64,000 bases of DNA from contig CM049318.1 in assembly GCA_026874595.1 (NCBI GenBank), positions 30,253,956 to 30,317,955 of the forward strand, given 5' to 3'. Both the position numbers and the translations under genes were made by a program. Below the pieces are notes generated by a model, which ran no database searches, was not told where the DNA came from, and saw nothing but the letters and a program-made list of their open reading frames with translations. Each line of letters begins with the position of its first letter. Position 1 is the first letter of the stretch. Below, piece after piece: positions 12,531 through 24,659 of this stretch. Origin of the DNA: Sipunculus nudus (Eukaryota; Annelida; Sipuncula; Golfingiida; Sipunculidae).

Positions 12531-13175
12531 TACAAAAAGCACAATTTCAGCACAACAGAACTTAAAAGTATACACATCAGTATAAGCCATTTCACTTGAT
12601 CATATCTTAAGGACAATTTTAGAAGCACACAGGAAGTACAAATGAAGCATATCTTAGGTATGTTTTGGACTTAGCAGATTTTGGAATTTATTTTCAAGTA
12701 TGTTATTTATATTCAAAGTACTTCTGAAGCACACTGGAAGCATGGTCCCACTTTGTCATATTCCATTCTCTATCAAGGAGCACAATTTAAGCACAGTAGG
12801 ACTCATGTGTTGCATGTCAGAACAATGCATTTTGGTTGCTCATTTGTAAAGGAAAATTTTGGAAGTACAAATAAGTTCTAATGAAGCATATTTTAGGTAC
12901 ATTTTGACCTTTTTAGTTTTTGGTATTGAAGATAAAGTATGAATGAAGCAGTTTGAGAAGCACAAATTAAGTACTATTGGAGCACATAATAGGTAGGTTT
13001 TGTACTTAAACAGTTTGTGGTGTTCATTGAAAGTACAAATGAGGTACATTTAAAGCATAGTTCGAGCACTCAGTAAAATTTCTAAGTTCTCAAAAAGCAC
13101 ACTTAAAGCACTTTTCAAGACTGAATTTTGCTTAAAAGCACAAAATAAGCACTAATGAAGCACACTTTAAGTATA
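12531..13175 (+). repeat. Diffuse AGCAC-rich block, eroded minisatellite
   Basis: Scattered GAAGCACA, GGAAGTACAAAT and GGAGCAC words recur (12620, 12730, 12780, 12862, 12958, 13025, 13098, 13155). They share the vocabulary of 10986-11870 with irregular spacing, as expected of an older or interrupted part of the same array. Confidence 0.6.
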
Positions 13176-13670
13176 CTCCCTGCCCGAAAATTTCTGTAAG
13201 GGTGCTTATTTGGCCAAATGCTAAAGTACACAATAAGGTAACATGGCCAAAATTCATCAAACCCACACCATTTGGACAACTTAATAGAGCTCATCTCTGG
13301 GATCATTTCTGTGAAATATTGAACAAATTGGCTGAATGTTTTCTGAGAAGAAGATTTTCAAAGTTTTTTTTGTAAGATGATGAAGGTGGCACCACAAAAA
13401 CTCAATCGATCCAACAACATTTGATATGTGACAGCTTTTTCTATAAAATTTGGGGATGCTAGCTCCTGCCATTCCTGAGAAATTATGGGTTAATGTACTG
13501 ATGACCAATAAAACCCATACATACTGGGTACCCTTGGGTCTCAATGCTCAGCTGAATTTGTCTATGATATTTTTTTTCAGAATGACAGTCTTGACCTTAA
13601 CCAATGACCTTGTGACCTTATTATCCTTAATCTTGCAGCATTTTGATTATTGTTACAATCTTTTTTTAAA
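13176..13670 (+). repeat. Interspersed repeat family E, copy
   Basis: It contains 'AAAATTCATCAAA...CCATTTGGACAA', GGGATCATTT, GAAATATTGAACAAATTGG, a GAGAAGAAGATTTT stretch and CATTTGATATGTGACAG. The same order recurs at 18573-19000, 26960-27420, 27421-27840 and 28050-28290. Non-coding; the open frames on both strands are incidental. Confidence 0.5.
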
Positions 13671-15490
13671 ACAAGTGACCCATAGGTCATGACACTCAGC
13701 TGACTGGGAAGAGATTCGCAAAAGGAAATTTTATCATCTGAATGGTAGTATATACCCATTCAACTGAAGCATCAAACAGATTAACCAACAGGCCAAGATT
13801 GTGTCTGCATTTATATATATTTTAAAAAAAGAGAGAAAAAATGCATAAACTTAAAAAAAATACAGGTGGCTCCATGAGTCTGCAGAAACTTATAAAAACA
13901 CTTAATGGTCAATATACATGCAAAGAATCATGGTGATCTCTGCATTAGTTGTTCAGATACTTCAGCTTTTGTATCAAATTTTCCATTATTCTGAGGGATA
14001 CTTCGAAGTCCTATAGCTTGAAGGATATGGGAAACAGAGACCTAATTTCAGGTTTCCACAGACACTTTTCATGGGCCTCCTTGCATGACAAGAATGAAGA
14101 TTCTAGGTCCAATTGTTACTATTTGTACCCTGTTGACATATAACCACATCTTAAAAGGTCTCAAAATAGAGAAAAAAATTCGTAAAAAGAGTTATGAAGA
14201 TACTGGAGTTTTTGTATCAAATTTTTCATTATTCTGGGGGGTATTTTGGAGCCATACAGGTTAAAGGATATGGGTAACAGAGACCTAATTTCAGGTTTTC
14301 ATGGAGACTTTTTATGGGTCTCCCTGTGTGTCAAGAATGAAGATTCTAGGTCCAGTTGTTATGATTTGTGCACTGTTAACAGATGTTCATATCTTTAAAG
14401 GTCTCAAAAATAGAGAAAAAAATTCGTAAAAAAACCTGAACAAATACAGGTGGTGCCACCAGTCTGCAGAAACTGATGAAACACTCCATGATCAATATCC
14501 ATGCAAACAATTATGGTGATCTCTGCATTAGTTGTTCAGATACTTCAGCTTTTGTATCAAATTTTCCATTATTCTGAGCTGTACTTTGGAGTACCATAGC
14601 TCAAAGGATATGGGTAACAGAGACCTAATTTCAGGTTTCCATGGAGACTTTTCATAGGTCTCTCAATGTGTCAAGAATGAAGATTCTAAGTCCAGTTTTT
14701 ATGATTTGTGCCCTGTTAACAGATGTTCACATTTTTAAAGGTCTCAAAAATAGAGAAAACAATTCGTAAATAATAAAAAAATACAGGTGGCGCCACCAGT
14801 CTGCAGAAACTGATGAAACATCTCATGATCAATATGTATGCCAAAAATCATGACCGTCAGTGATGTAGTTAATGAGATATTGAAGTTTTTGTATGAAATT
14901 TTTGACTATTCTGGGGGGTACTTTGGGGCTTCATAGCTCAAAGGATATGGGTTACAGAGACCTAATTTCTGGTTTCCACGGAGACTTTTCATAGGTCTCT
15001 CAGTGTGTAAAGAATGAAGATTCTAGGTCCAGTCTTTACAGAATTGTGCCTTGTTAACAGATGTTCACATTTTTAAAGGTCTCAAAAATAGAGAAAACAA
15101 TTCGTAAATAATCGAAAAATACAGGTGTCGCCACCAGTCTGCAGAAACTGATGAAACATCTCATGATCAATATGTATGCCAAAAAATCATGACCATCAGT
15201 GATGTAGTTAATGAGATATTGAAGTTTTTGTATAAAATTTTTGACTATTCTGGGGGGTTCTTTGGGGCCCCATAGCTCAAAGGATATTGGTAACAGAGAC
15301 ATTATTTCTGGTCTCCAAGGAGATTTTTCATTGACCTCCCAGAATCTCAAGTTACAAATTTCCAGCTCCAGAGGTTAAGCTTTGTGCCAGGTTAACGGAC
15401 GGACGGACAGACAGACAGACGGACAGACGGACGACAGACAAAGGGTGATCGCTATAGCTCAGATGACTTACAGTCAGCTGAGCTAAAAAA
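13671..15490 (+). repeat. Repeat element bounded by head and hairpin tail, with internal tandem array
   Basis: The head at 13671-13703 has GACCCATAGGTCATGACA followed by CTCAGCTGA. The tail at 15395-15490 has a GGAC/GACA run, then TAGCTCAG ... CTGAGCTA around GACTTACAGTC, then AAAAAA. Between them is the tandem array listed separately. Length is about 1.8 kb. I infer a single non-autonomous element with an expanded interior, or a nested insertion. No coding capacity was seen. Confidence 0.5.
13861..15410 (+). repeat. Tandem array, about 337-bp unit
   Basis: Units start with TACAGGTGG near 13861, 14445, 14782 and 15120, giving periods of 337 and 338 bp; a 5'-truncated unit lies at about 14181-14444. 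Each unit has CCACCAGTCTGCAGAAACTG, a 'tattctggggggtacttt' stretch, AAGGATATGGGTAACAGAGA, a 'catggagacttttcat' stretch, GAATGAAGATTCTAGGTCC and a terminal TCAAAAATAGAGAAAA. Adjacent units are highly similar, so the array grew after the element inserted. Confidence 0.8.
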
Positions 15491-16440
15491 GTGGATCCAG
15501 TGACCTTGACCTCTGACCGGGTAACCTCAAATTCTACAGATTTCCTCACTTTGGGCAAGTAAGCCATGTGTGAAAGATGGAAAGTTTGGGATTAGATGTT
15601 TGATTTACATTGCATCCACAATCCTTTAAAGATGTGGCTCCTGTGACCTTTATCTTTAATCTCTGGACCCTGAAAATCAAAATGATTCTTACTTGAGTGG
15701 TTGATCATTAATTATTCAAGTTTGAAGCCAATCTGTCAATCCAAAGCTAAATTTTCATCTTAAAACTAATTTGTAAATGGATAGGCCCTGTTACCTTGAC
15801 CATTGACCCCAAAATGGAATAAAATCTTCCCCTACTGGCAGGTGAGCAATATCTTGAAAATGGAAGGTTTATGATGAAAAGTTTGGCTTGAAACTGAATG
15901 CATACACATTCATTTTAAAGAAATGGGTCCTGCAACTTTGACTTATGACCATTGTACCCCCAAATCATCTGGATTCATACTTTAGTGGTGAGCCATGATG
16001 TCAAACTAAACTGGAGTTATGACATCTGAAAACTAATTTGTGAACAGAGGGCCCCTGCGATCTGGACCTTTGACCTTGTGACCCCAAATTTATTTATGCT
16101 CTACCCATACTGGCAATTAAGTCAGCTAAATGCACAAGATGGAAAGTTTGGGCTGAAAAAATTTGGCTTAAAATGCAGCCATAATCTTTCTAAATATTTG
16201 ACTTCTGTGACCTTGACCTTTGACCTCATGACCAAAATATCATACAGGTTCTTGCTTTAGTTGTGGGCCTTAAAAGTCAAGTTTAAAATTGATGTGTCTA
16301 TCCAAAGTTATCATCTGAGGATTTATGTGGATGGACAGATGAAAAGACAGACAGACGAACAGCTAGACAGACAGACAGACAGGGTGATTACTATAGGGCA
16401 TCCACTTGTGATCAATAAACACACAAGGTTTTGGGACACT
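15491..16440 (+). repeat. Old repeats with GACCTTGACCTTTGACC phrases
   Basis: Repeated phrases near 15500, 15645, 15795, 15930, 16050 and 16205 (TGTGACCTTGACCTTTGACC and variants) alternate with 'gatggaaagtttggg' and 'aatttggctt' stretches, at roughly 130-150 bp intervals. It ends at 16340-16400 with a GACA/GACAG tetranucleotide run and CTATAGGGCATCCA, like the tails of the neighbouring repeats. The same phrases recur at 21770-22220 and 22880-23290. Non-coding. Confidence 0.55.
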
Positions 16441-17580
16441 GGATGTAATCACAGCTGAGAAACTAACATTTTTGTTGTCATTTTATAGTAAAAAAAATAC
16501 AATATTTGTTACAATAAGACACTTGATGTGTCGGAACGACACAAATGCCCTCGCCTTGGGCAAATTAGAAACATTTGTTAAATTTTGTAAAATGTTCAGG
16601 AGGTGTCGTATGGTCAAAAGTAGGTCAATAAGGGCAAAATGCAAACTTGATCTGTAACGGGTCATTATCAAGCAAAACACCAAAAATCAGGCCTATATCT
16701 GCAGGCATTGTGAAAAAAAGTCCATACATGTGAATTTTTTTTTTAAATTTCTGTCTTTCATGAAATTTTCTATGTTCAGGATCTGTCATATGGTCAAAAA
16801 TAGGTCAACTGGGACAAAATGCGAACTCGATCTGTAAGTGGTCATAATGGGCCCACAGACCAAATATTAGGCCAGTATCTGTAAGCATTGCATTGTGAAA
16901 CTAGAATATAAGCAAAAGCTGATAATTAGTTATAAATTTAAATCGGAGAGGTATGTAACATGTTTCATAAAAATCCACCAAATTCTTCCTAAGAAATAAG
17001 CTCCTATGTTTTTTTTCTATACTAAGCTCTGTGACCTTGAAAAGTAGGTCAAGATCACCCATCTTTGAACTTGACCAAGATTTTGTAAATATCATGCAAC
17101 AACACTGAAGAAATGAAGTTCCTGTTTTGAATACCTTTGCAGATATCCTGCACAAAATGCGAAAATTGAAAAATCCGATAAAAATTCATTAAAAAGTCAG
17201 AAATTGTAGGTGGTGCCACCGAAATTGTGCAGCACGCACAGACCATCATTTTAAATGATCATAGTAAGTTTGGTGAAAATCCACACAATGGTTCCTGAGA
17301 TCTAAGCTTCTGAGTGTTTTTGTATAATCAGCTCTAAAACAAAGAAAAATAGGTCAAGGTCACCCATCTTTGCACTTGACCAAGATTTTGTTGATATACA
17401 TCTTCACTGATGAAATAAAATTCCAACAGTGAATCCTTTTAGAGATATCCTGCTCAAAAGGTAAAAGTTAACAGACGCAGGATGGCCTGACTCCGGACGG
17501 ACAGACAGACAGACAGAAGGACAGCTTGGGTGACGACAATAGCCCATCAGCCAATTAGCTGAGGGCTTAAAATGGTTGTA
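16441..17580 (+). repeat. Mixed repeats related to the 180-bp unit, ending in a hairpin
   Basis: 16590-16910 holds two diverged units of the array seen at 17591-18125 (AAAAGTAGGTCAA, CTCGATCTGTAA, AGGCCAATATCTGCAGGCA-like words). 16911-17470 holds two copies of a different unit (AGGTCAAGATCACCCATCTTT ... GACCAAGATTTTGT). It ends with a GGACAGACAGACAGACAG run and a hairpin at 17541-17567: AGCCC, bulged A, TCAGC, loop CAATTA, GCTGA, GGGCT, then TTAAAA. Non-coding. Confidence 0.55.
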
Positions 17581-18200
17581 CATTTACATTTGTCATGAAA
17601 ATTTATATTTTTCATGAAATTTTCTATGTTTAGGAGCCGTAAAACAATCAAAAGTAGGTCAACCGGGACGAAACGCTAACTCCATCTGTAACTGGTCATT
17701 ATCTGCCCACACACCAAAAATCTGGCTGTATCTGCAGTCATTGCGAAAAAAAGTCAGTACATGTGCACTTGCCATGAAAATTTATATTTTTTATGAAAAT
17801 TTCTATGTTAGGGCACCGTCAAATGGTTAAAAGTAGGTCAACTGAGACGAAACTTAAACTCGATCTAAAACTGGTCATTATCTGCTAAAACACCAAAAAT
17901 CAGGCCAATATCTGCAGGCAATGCAGAAAAAAGTTGGTACATGTTTATTTGTCATGAAAATTTATATTTTTTATGAAATTTTCTATGGTCAGGAGCTGTA
18001 AAACGGTCAAAAGTAGGTCAACTGGGTCAAAAAGCGAAACGTGAACTCGATCTGTAACTGGTCATTATCTGCCCACAGACTAAAATTCAGGCCAATATCT
18101 GCAGGCATTGTGAAAAAAAGTCTGTACAACTATTTGATTTTGGAATGATGGAAGGACGGAATGACTGACATGGGTAAAACTATATGCCCTAGCCACTTAA
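17581..18200 (+). repeat. Tandem array, about 180-bp unit
   Basis: Units start with GTCATGAAAATTTATATTTT near 17592, 17771 and 17951, giving a period of 179-180 bp. Each contains TTTTCTATG, a TCAAAAGTAGGTCAAC stretch, ACTCGATCTGTAACTGGTCA, TTATCTGC, and an 'aggccaatatctgcagg' stretch. A tail with GGAAGGACGG and ACTATATGCCCTAG follows to about 18195. Confidence 0.7.
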
Positions 18201-18572
18201 AAATAAAGGTGGCAACACCTCTTTTCTGGAACTGACCTAACTAGTCATGCTCAATATTCAAGGCAGGATTCATAACAACCCATGCATTAATTATCAAGAT
18301 GTTGGGATTTTGTATCAAATTAAGGATTATTCTGGGGTGTACTTTCAAGCCTTATAGCTCGGAGGATATAGGTCACAGTGACCTTATTTCAGGTTTTCAG
18401 GGAGATTTTTCATTGACCTCCCTGGATGTTCACTTAGAAGTTTCAAGGACCAGTAGTTACAATTTGTACCCTGCTAACTGACGACTGGAGCCGGGTGGCT
18501 GGACCCCTGCACCGACGATGGACAAAGCGCCATTCTTATACCCAAGTTGACTTAGTCAACCAAGCTAAAAAA
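18201..18572 (+). repeat. Repeat remnant ending in a variant hairpin tail
   Basis: The body resembles one unit of the 337-bp array (tattctggggtgtacttt, AGCTCGGAGGATATAGGTCA, CAGGTTTTCAGGGAGA). The tail carries a perfect hairpin at 18546-18560 (GTTGACT, T, AGTCAAC) followed by CAAGCTAAAAAA. The stem differs in sequence from the TAGCTCAG-type tail but still pairs perfectly. Confidence 0.6.
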
Positions 18573-19000
18573 GCTTGAAGCATGTGGTACCACCAACACC
18601 TCAATTTCATAAATGAGTCATGTGACCAACATTTGCATAAAAATATTGTAAAAAAAGCTGTTTCTGATGTTGTAATTTTAGTATCTTTTTTTGGCAAAAT
18701 TACCAAGTTCAGCTTCTTGTAACTCGGCCAGTATTCATCAGAAAACTGGAACCATTCAAACAAACCTGACAGATGGTTTCATGAAATATTTCTCTGAATT
18801 TATATTAAACAATTTTTCTAGACAGTTTCAGAGAAGAAAATTTTAAAGGTTTTTATTAGCTTTTTTCCAATAAAAGTAAATTTATAAAAATAAGCAAAAT
18901 CAAGTTTTTTAGATGACTGATTTTGCATAAAATTTGGTTGTGCTAGCCAGCTCCTGTCATTTTTGAGTATTGGTTACAGTACGGTCGGATGACAGAAACT
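18573..19000 (+). repeat. Interspersed repeat family E, copy
   Basis: It shares with 13176-13670 and 26960-28290 the order: GGTACCACCAA, a 'catgtgaccaacatttgcata' stretch, TTGGCCAGTATTCATC-like sequence, CCATTCAAACAAAC, GAAATATT and a GAGAAGAAAATTTTAAAGG stretch. Non-coding. Confidence 0.5.
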
Positions 19001-20572
19001 GCCAAACCATTGTATAAGCTCACAGGTTAACTAAATATGTTCTGCCATATGCATTATGCAAATCACTGTATCATGGTATATAGAAATATTGATAATATTG
19101 TGCAGCTCTAGTAGACAGTGCTTGTCACAAAGTAAACTAGATAAAGCTGTATTATGAAACACGGCCCATGGTCACATAATTTCAGGAATTCATATCAACA
19201 TTCGCCCTTAAAAATCCTATCAAAACCCTCGGTGCTTTTGTGTTGACAAACAAATGATGTCCAAATTCTACTGTGACTTGACCTTGAAAGCAAAAGTAAA
19301 GGCAAGAGTAAAATTGGTACTTTTACAAACACTGATGAAGAATGCATCATTTGGTCCAGTTTTAATAAATAATAGAGGAACCAATTACATTGATAATGGT
19401 ATCCTGTCTGACCAGGTTTTATGTCAAAATTAGGTCAGAATGAGGGGCGAGGTCAACCGAAGGTTAATCAGTCTAACATGTCAATGTTTTCAACTAAATT
19501 AAAACAAAATCCAATCAAAACCCCTGATGCTATCCAATTCTAATGCATAATAATGGAGTCAATAGCATTTATATAAGCATGCTTCCTGACCTAGCATTAT
19601 GGCTAAATTATATCAGAGTGACCTAATTTCAGAAAACTATGCAATAATGATATACAAGAATATTTGACAGTATGCAAAAGATACACCTAAAACCACTCTT
19701 TGATGAAATTCAGTCACAGGTGAAAATACCAAAGTGCTAATAAATTGCATAAATATGGGTCAAGGTCAACCACAAGCTAGTCAATTCTACAGAGACATCA
19801 GTCAATGCCTTCCACTAAATTAGAACAAAGTCCAATCAAAGCCCTTGGTGCTATCAGGCTAACGAACAAAAGATGCCCAAAGTCTACAGAAACCTCTAGG
19901 GCATAAGTCAAGGTCACAGCACCAGGAAAAATGATTTTGCCTCAATAACACACAAAATATGATACAATTATATGTTGATGGCAGCATTTTGGAGATATAA
20001 GAATTTTAAACTGCAGATGTGAAAGCCCACCCGGTAAAACAAGGGGGCACTGAATTACTGTGGCTACACCATGAAGTTGCCTTGTGACCGCTGACATCAT
20101 TCAATAAATACATGTCATGTGCAGATTTCAACTGTATTAGAATTCGGGTGAGAAAATCAATTAGTGAGAAGCAATATTGTGCGTCTTCTTTAAATCCATC
20201 AATGGACAGATGTGGATGTACTTTAATATATCCAATCACATAGCCATTTAATAAAAAATCCTGACTTCCCTAATTATCAAAGAATTCACTAACTTGTTAG
20301 GCATTTCATACTACCGGTAACCCAAATCTTAGAAATATAAGTCATCACATTTTGTCACTGTAGAAAGGGCTTGCCATGGTGCAGTTATTACTGCAACACC
20401 ACAAAGTTGACTAGTGACCCCTTAAATATGTGTTGATTTTGCCTATTATTGGACTTGGGAAATTATTCGGTAAGTGGTGCATTTCCATCTTCTATCAAAT
20501 CCCTGCTAAGCTATCACAACACTTAAAGTTAAAGGGGTCCAGTCACCTATCTTGATTCCTTGGAGCATGTAT
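19001..20572 (+). repeat. Loose tandem repeat of about 300 bp and unassigned DNA
   Basis: Phrases such as CAATCAAAACCC / CAATCAAAGCCCTTGG followed by GATGCTATC / GTGCTATCAGGC, and AGATGCCCAAAGTCTACAG / ATGATGTCCAAATTCTAC, recur near 19215, 19510 and 19835. This indicates three diverged units about 300 bp apart. The rest is AT-rich with no supported gene. Confidence 0.45.
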
Positions 20573-23285
20573 AACAAGTGACCAATGGGTCATGACACTC
20601 AGCTGCCAAGCATGACCTGCGACATCATGCGCTGAAATTCACAACTTCCAGTCAAAATTTTGAAGAACCTTTATGCAAATTTTGTTGAAACATTCTAAGA
20701 TGACAGAAAAATATATCACATATATGTCTGGTTAAAACATAGTGACTTGATGGTCTGAGGCAAAATGTATGGTTGTTGAGTTGACAGGAACTAATCCTAT
20801 AGCTTGCTTGATACTTGTAAGTCTCAAAAGGAACACCACACAGGCTAAATATAAGATCAACATTTATAGCAAAAAAATCAAGGATATTGGATAAGGCCAT
20901 ATTGGATTTCTGACAAGTCTGAAATCCCACAACAAACATCATCTAAAAGGGACCAAACATTAAAAAAAGTCACAGAAACTACACTGCATGGTAACAAAAT
21001 TAGTGTCCTAGAAATCTAAATATCTTTTATACAAATCATCAGATATCCAAGCAAGTGTTTGTTCTGATAATTTTTGGGTTTGTACCTGGATTTCTGGCAA
21101 GGCTGACATCTGATATCACATATCCTATAATATGAGACCAAACTTGTGGCAATTGTTCCACAGAATGTTACAACAATGAATGTCCAAAACAATTCAGTAG
21201 CATGATAAGGTTGGAGAGCTCTCATATCAAATTTATGGACATGCAAAGGCAAAAAGTGCAAGACCAATATTTTCTTTAATTATCACCTTGCTTTTCAGTC
21301 GGGTCTGCAGGGTAGGTAAACTGCAAAACCTGAAAGAAAATAAATGCAGAAAGCGTCACTAAGAGTCTTGTAAAACAAATAAACCAATGTCCAAAATCCA
21401 GGTAAAAACCCAAAAATTATCAGAACAAACACTTGCTTGGATATCTGATGATTTGTATAAAAAATATTTAATTTTATTGCTATGATTCCATAAAATAACT
21501 GCAAAATGTTCCCATCATCTGGTAAATCAGTAGCTAAACCTTAATACAATACTCTTAGTCTTAACTCCTACCTTGTGCAACAGAGTGTATTTGTTATGCA
21601 CTCATGATGTTCTTATCATTCAGTGGGCTGATACTAAGGAATCGAGTCCTACATCACAAGTGACGCTCACAATTATGGCCCACAGTGAGATGTACTAGTT
21701 GGAGTACAATGGTATATACAAGAAAAAATATAGATGGTCTACAAAATAAGTATTTATTGTGAACATCCCTGACCTATGACCTTGGCCTTTTGCCCACATC
21801 TTTGGATTCTTTCTAGAGTGATGGGTACTTCTAAGAACTTAAAACTGGAGTAATCACTTGGCAACCACTGTGTGAATAACTTTTACATGCAACCTTAAAC
21901 CTCCTGACCAGCTGACCAACAAATATCAATAATTTATTTCTTCAAACAAAAAGACCCATTAATATGAAATTTGAATCAAACTGAGTGATGCATAAATGGC
22001 AGCATAGATGGGGCATATGTGAAAGACTGAAGTTTTGGGATGAAAAATTTAGCTTGAAATATGTTCATAAGCATTTGGAACTATTTAGTAGTGTGACCTT
22101 GACCTCTAACCTTTTTAACTCATCATTAATAGGGTTCTTCCCCTTTTGGTAGGTAAGCCGTATATAACAGATGGAAGGTATGGGTTGAAAAGTTTGCCTT
22201 TAAAAGACTCCACGCAAGAAGTTGGGGCTGTGAATTTGACCTTTTAATTTTAAAATTATCACCAGAGTAATAATTTTATGATAATTCAAATCATTATATT
22301 TTACCAATTTTCATTAGATATTATAATGTGATCACTCCAATGGAATGAAACAGGTATTTAGTAGACTTCTGTGCAGGATAACTTTCTAATTACAATTCAG
22401 TTTATTATTTAACTGTCAGCCCTTTGATAAGTGTTCACAGAGAATTCATTAATAAGCACATTCATACATTTGACTGGGTTTACTCTTAAAGTGACAGGCA
22501 CAGATAAAACTAATTAATTAACAGTTTAGACTGAGGTGTTTACAGGAGGGCAAGAAAGCTGTTGAATGTATTACATAATATGTCTTGTATTGATGCTGTA
22601 AGAAATTCCTTAAATCAGGAGATCCCAGACTGACTTGCCAAAAAATAGTTAAACATGTTCCCTCTGTCTGAAAAACTGCATCTTATGGCTCACAGTTGGA
22701 CTTCTGTTCATGTGGCCATGTTATGGTAAACAGACACATGTAGACTGTGTTTATAAACATGTAGAGCCCAATAAAGCCATATGCAAGGTACTGAGATGGT
22801 TTTGCTGAGTAACCTTTGTGTAAAGCAAAACTGACCTGAAAGTTTGAAAGAAAAGGCATAATATTGCTCCTGATAATGTCCCTTCAAAATGCATCAACAA
22901 GCTTTCAAAGAAGTGGGTTCTGTGACCTTGACCTTTAACCTTGTGGCTTAAAAAATATGGTTCTTCCCCTGTTGGTAGGTGAGCCATTTGTGAAAGATGG
23001 AAAGTTTGGGATGAAAATTTTGGCTAAAAGAATTAATTCTGGAGGTTGCAAATACACCCAATAACTCAAAGAATATAGTTCACAGTGGCCTTATTTCATG
23101 TTTGCAAGAGATCTTTTAAGAACCTCTAAGACTACATAGGGTTCATGATTCTTGCCCTTACGGTTAAGATTTGTGCCCTGCTACTGGCTGAACGACCGGC
23201 CAGCCTGATGGACAGACAGAAGGATGATGGACAAAGAACCATCTCTATAGCACAGCATGACTGAAAGTCAGCTTAGCTAAAAAAA
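20573..23285 (+). repeat. Repeat element or repeat cluster bounded by head and hairpin tail
   Basis: The head at 20573-20605 (GACCAATGGGTCATGACA, CTCAGCTG) and the tail at 23205-23285 (GGACAGACAGAAGG, then TAGCACAG, TGACTGAAAGTCA, CTTAGCTA and an A run) define the limits. The interior includes the 21018-21469 inverted repeat, GACCTTGACC phrases at 22095 and 22920, and a unit like the 337-bp monomer near 23030-23190. It may be several nested elements and not a single one. Confidence 0.4.
21018..21469. repeat. Inverted repeat, 81-bp arms with 290-bp spacer
   Basis: 21018-21098 and 21389-21469 are reverse complements with only a few mismatches; the arms share ATACAAATCATCAGATATCC, AAGCAAGTGTTTGTTCTGAT and AATTTTTGGGTTT. 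The spacer shows no further pairing. Either a foldback/MITE-type element or two opposed copies of one repeat; I could not find target duplications. Confidence 0.75.
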
Positions 23286-23968
23286 GGCCAGAAGAAGTCA
23301 ATATAACTGCACACAGGCTGCATCTTTTGTTTATATCAACATGTTTACAACATGTGGAAGCATACCCAAAAAAATCAAAATATAATAAAAAAGGCATCTA
23401 GCTGGCAGTTAATCAGATAAGCCACAGCTATGCTACAGTGTTTTGCAGTAAATGACCTTTGTCCCTCCCCATATGTGCAACCTACCACCAGAGGTTACAT
23501 GTTTTTGCACAACTTTGCTGTGTTAACAATAACGTTGATGATAGTCAAGTTCATTCATCCTTCATGAAGGCTTTATAAGAACTTTTTACAACCAACATTA
23601 CCAAAGGATCCTTAATTATACATATAGGAAGCCAGAAATATTTTTTTCCAGAAGGTGGACTGCTTTTACAGGCAGAAGCATGGACAGATATGAGTATACC
23701 ATTATATGTCCTGTCACATCAGCCACATAATGACTCTTCCCTGACTTCCCTTATTATCACATTTCCCTAACTTGTTAGGCAATCCATGACTTTTCTCTGC
23801 TTTGCTAGAAACACTGATAACATTGGGTAAATAAGAAATATTACAGAAAAAATGGGAAAACAAATCTTACAAGTACCTTTGTCATGTAAGAATTATTTGA
23901 GTATTAATCTTATATGAATAAAGCAAACTGAGAGGATTCATATGGGACACTTCATGTAACAATCTTAC
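23286..23968. other. Unassigned DNA
   Basis: No supported gene or repeat boundary. Confidence 0.4.
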
Positions 23969-24095
23969 AACAAGGGACCAATGGGTCACGTTACTCAGCT
24001 GAATTTTTTTAAAATTTTAGCAAATGCAAAATATACTAATTTTTTTGGCTTTTTTATATATTTTATCATTTCATAGGCGACAAGGAAAAGGCCCT
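23969..24095 (+). repeat. Head fragment of an interspersed repeat
   Basis: GGGACCAATGGGTCACG followed by TTACTCAGCTGAATTTTTTT, then AGCAAATGCAAAATATAC and GACAAGGAAAAGGCCCT. It matches 3053-3180 segment by segment. Confidence 0.55.
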
Positions 24096-24659
24096 GCTAA
24101 ATTGAAACCTTTAATTTACAGAATAATGAACATGAGCCAAATTATAATATAATAAAGATTAATTTATTAACTTAAATAAAATGCTGTAAAAGTATACAAA
24201 TGAACACAAATTAGATATATATCACTTTTGGACTGAGCAATAAATGAAACTTTTGGCCTGAAACCATTTAATGATGCAAGAAGGAAAATTGGGCCTTGGT
24301 GTTACATGGAAGAACACATTTCATAAACTAAAAAAGTGCAAATGAAATTAGGTTAAAATAGTTAAATATATGTCCATATAAACAAAAATTTAAACCATGA
24401 AAGTTTGCCCAATATTCCTGATTAACTAGGTCTTCCCTAGGTCCAGCCAACTGTAACAGATATAAATGAAATGCTACAAATTATCTATATTGTATTAAAT
24501 CTTTAAACATGTCAATGAGCACTTACATGAGAACCTTATATTTAATACAATTGAATATTAAGACTTAAATCCTGGGTCTTTTTTTAAATTGAAATTGTTC
24601 AAGTCTGAAAAAATGAATCAAACACTGAAATTATTAGATTTGTCTTATTTATTAATCCC
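24096..24659. other. Unassigned AT-rich DNA
   Basis: No supported feature. Confidence 0.4.
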
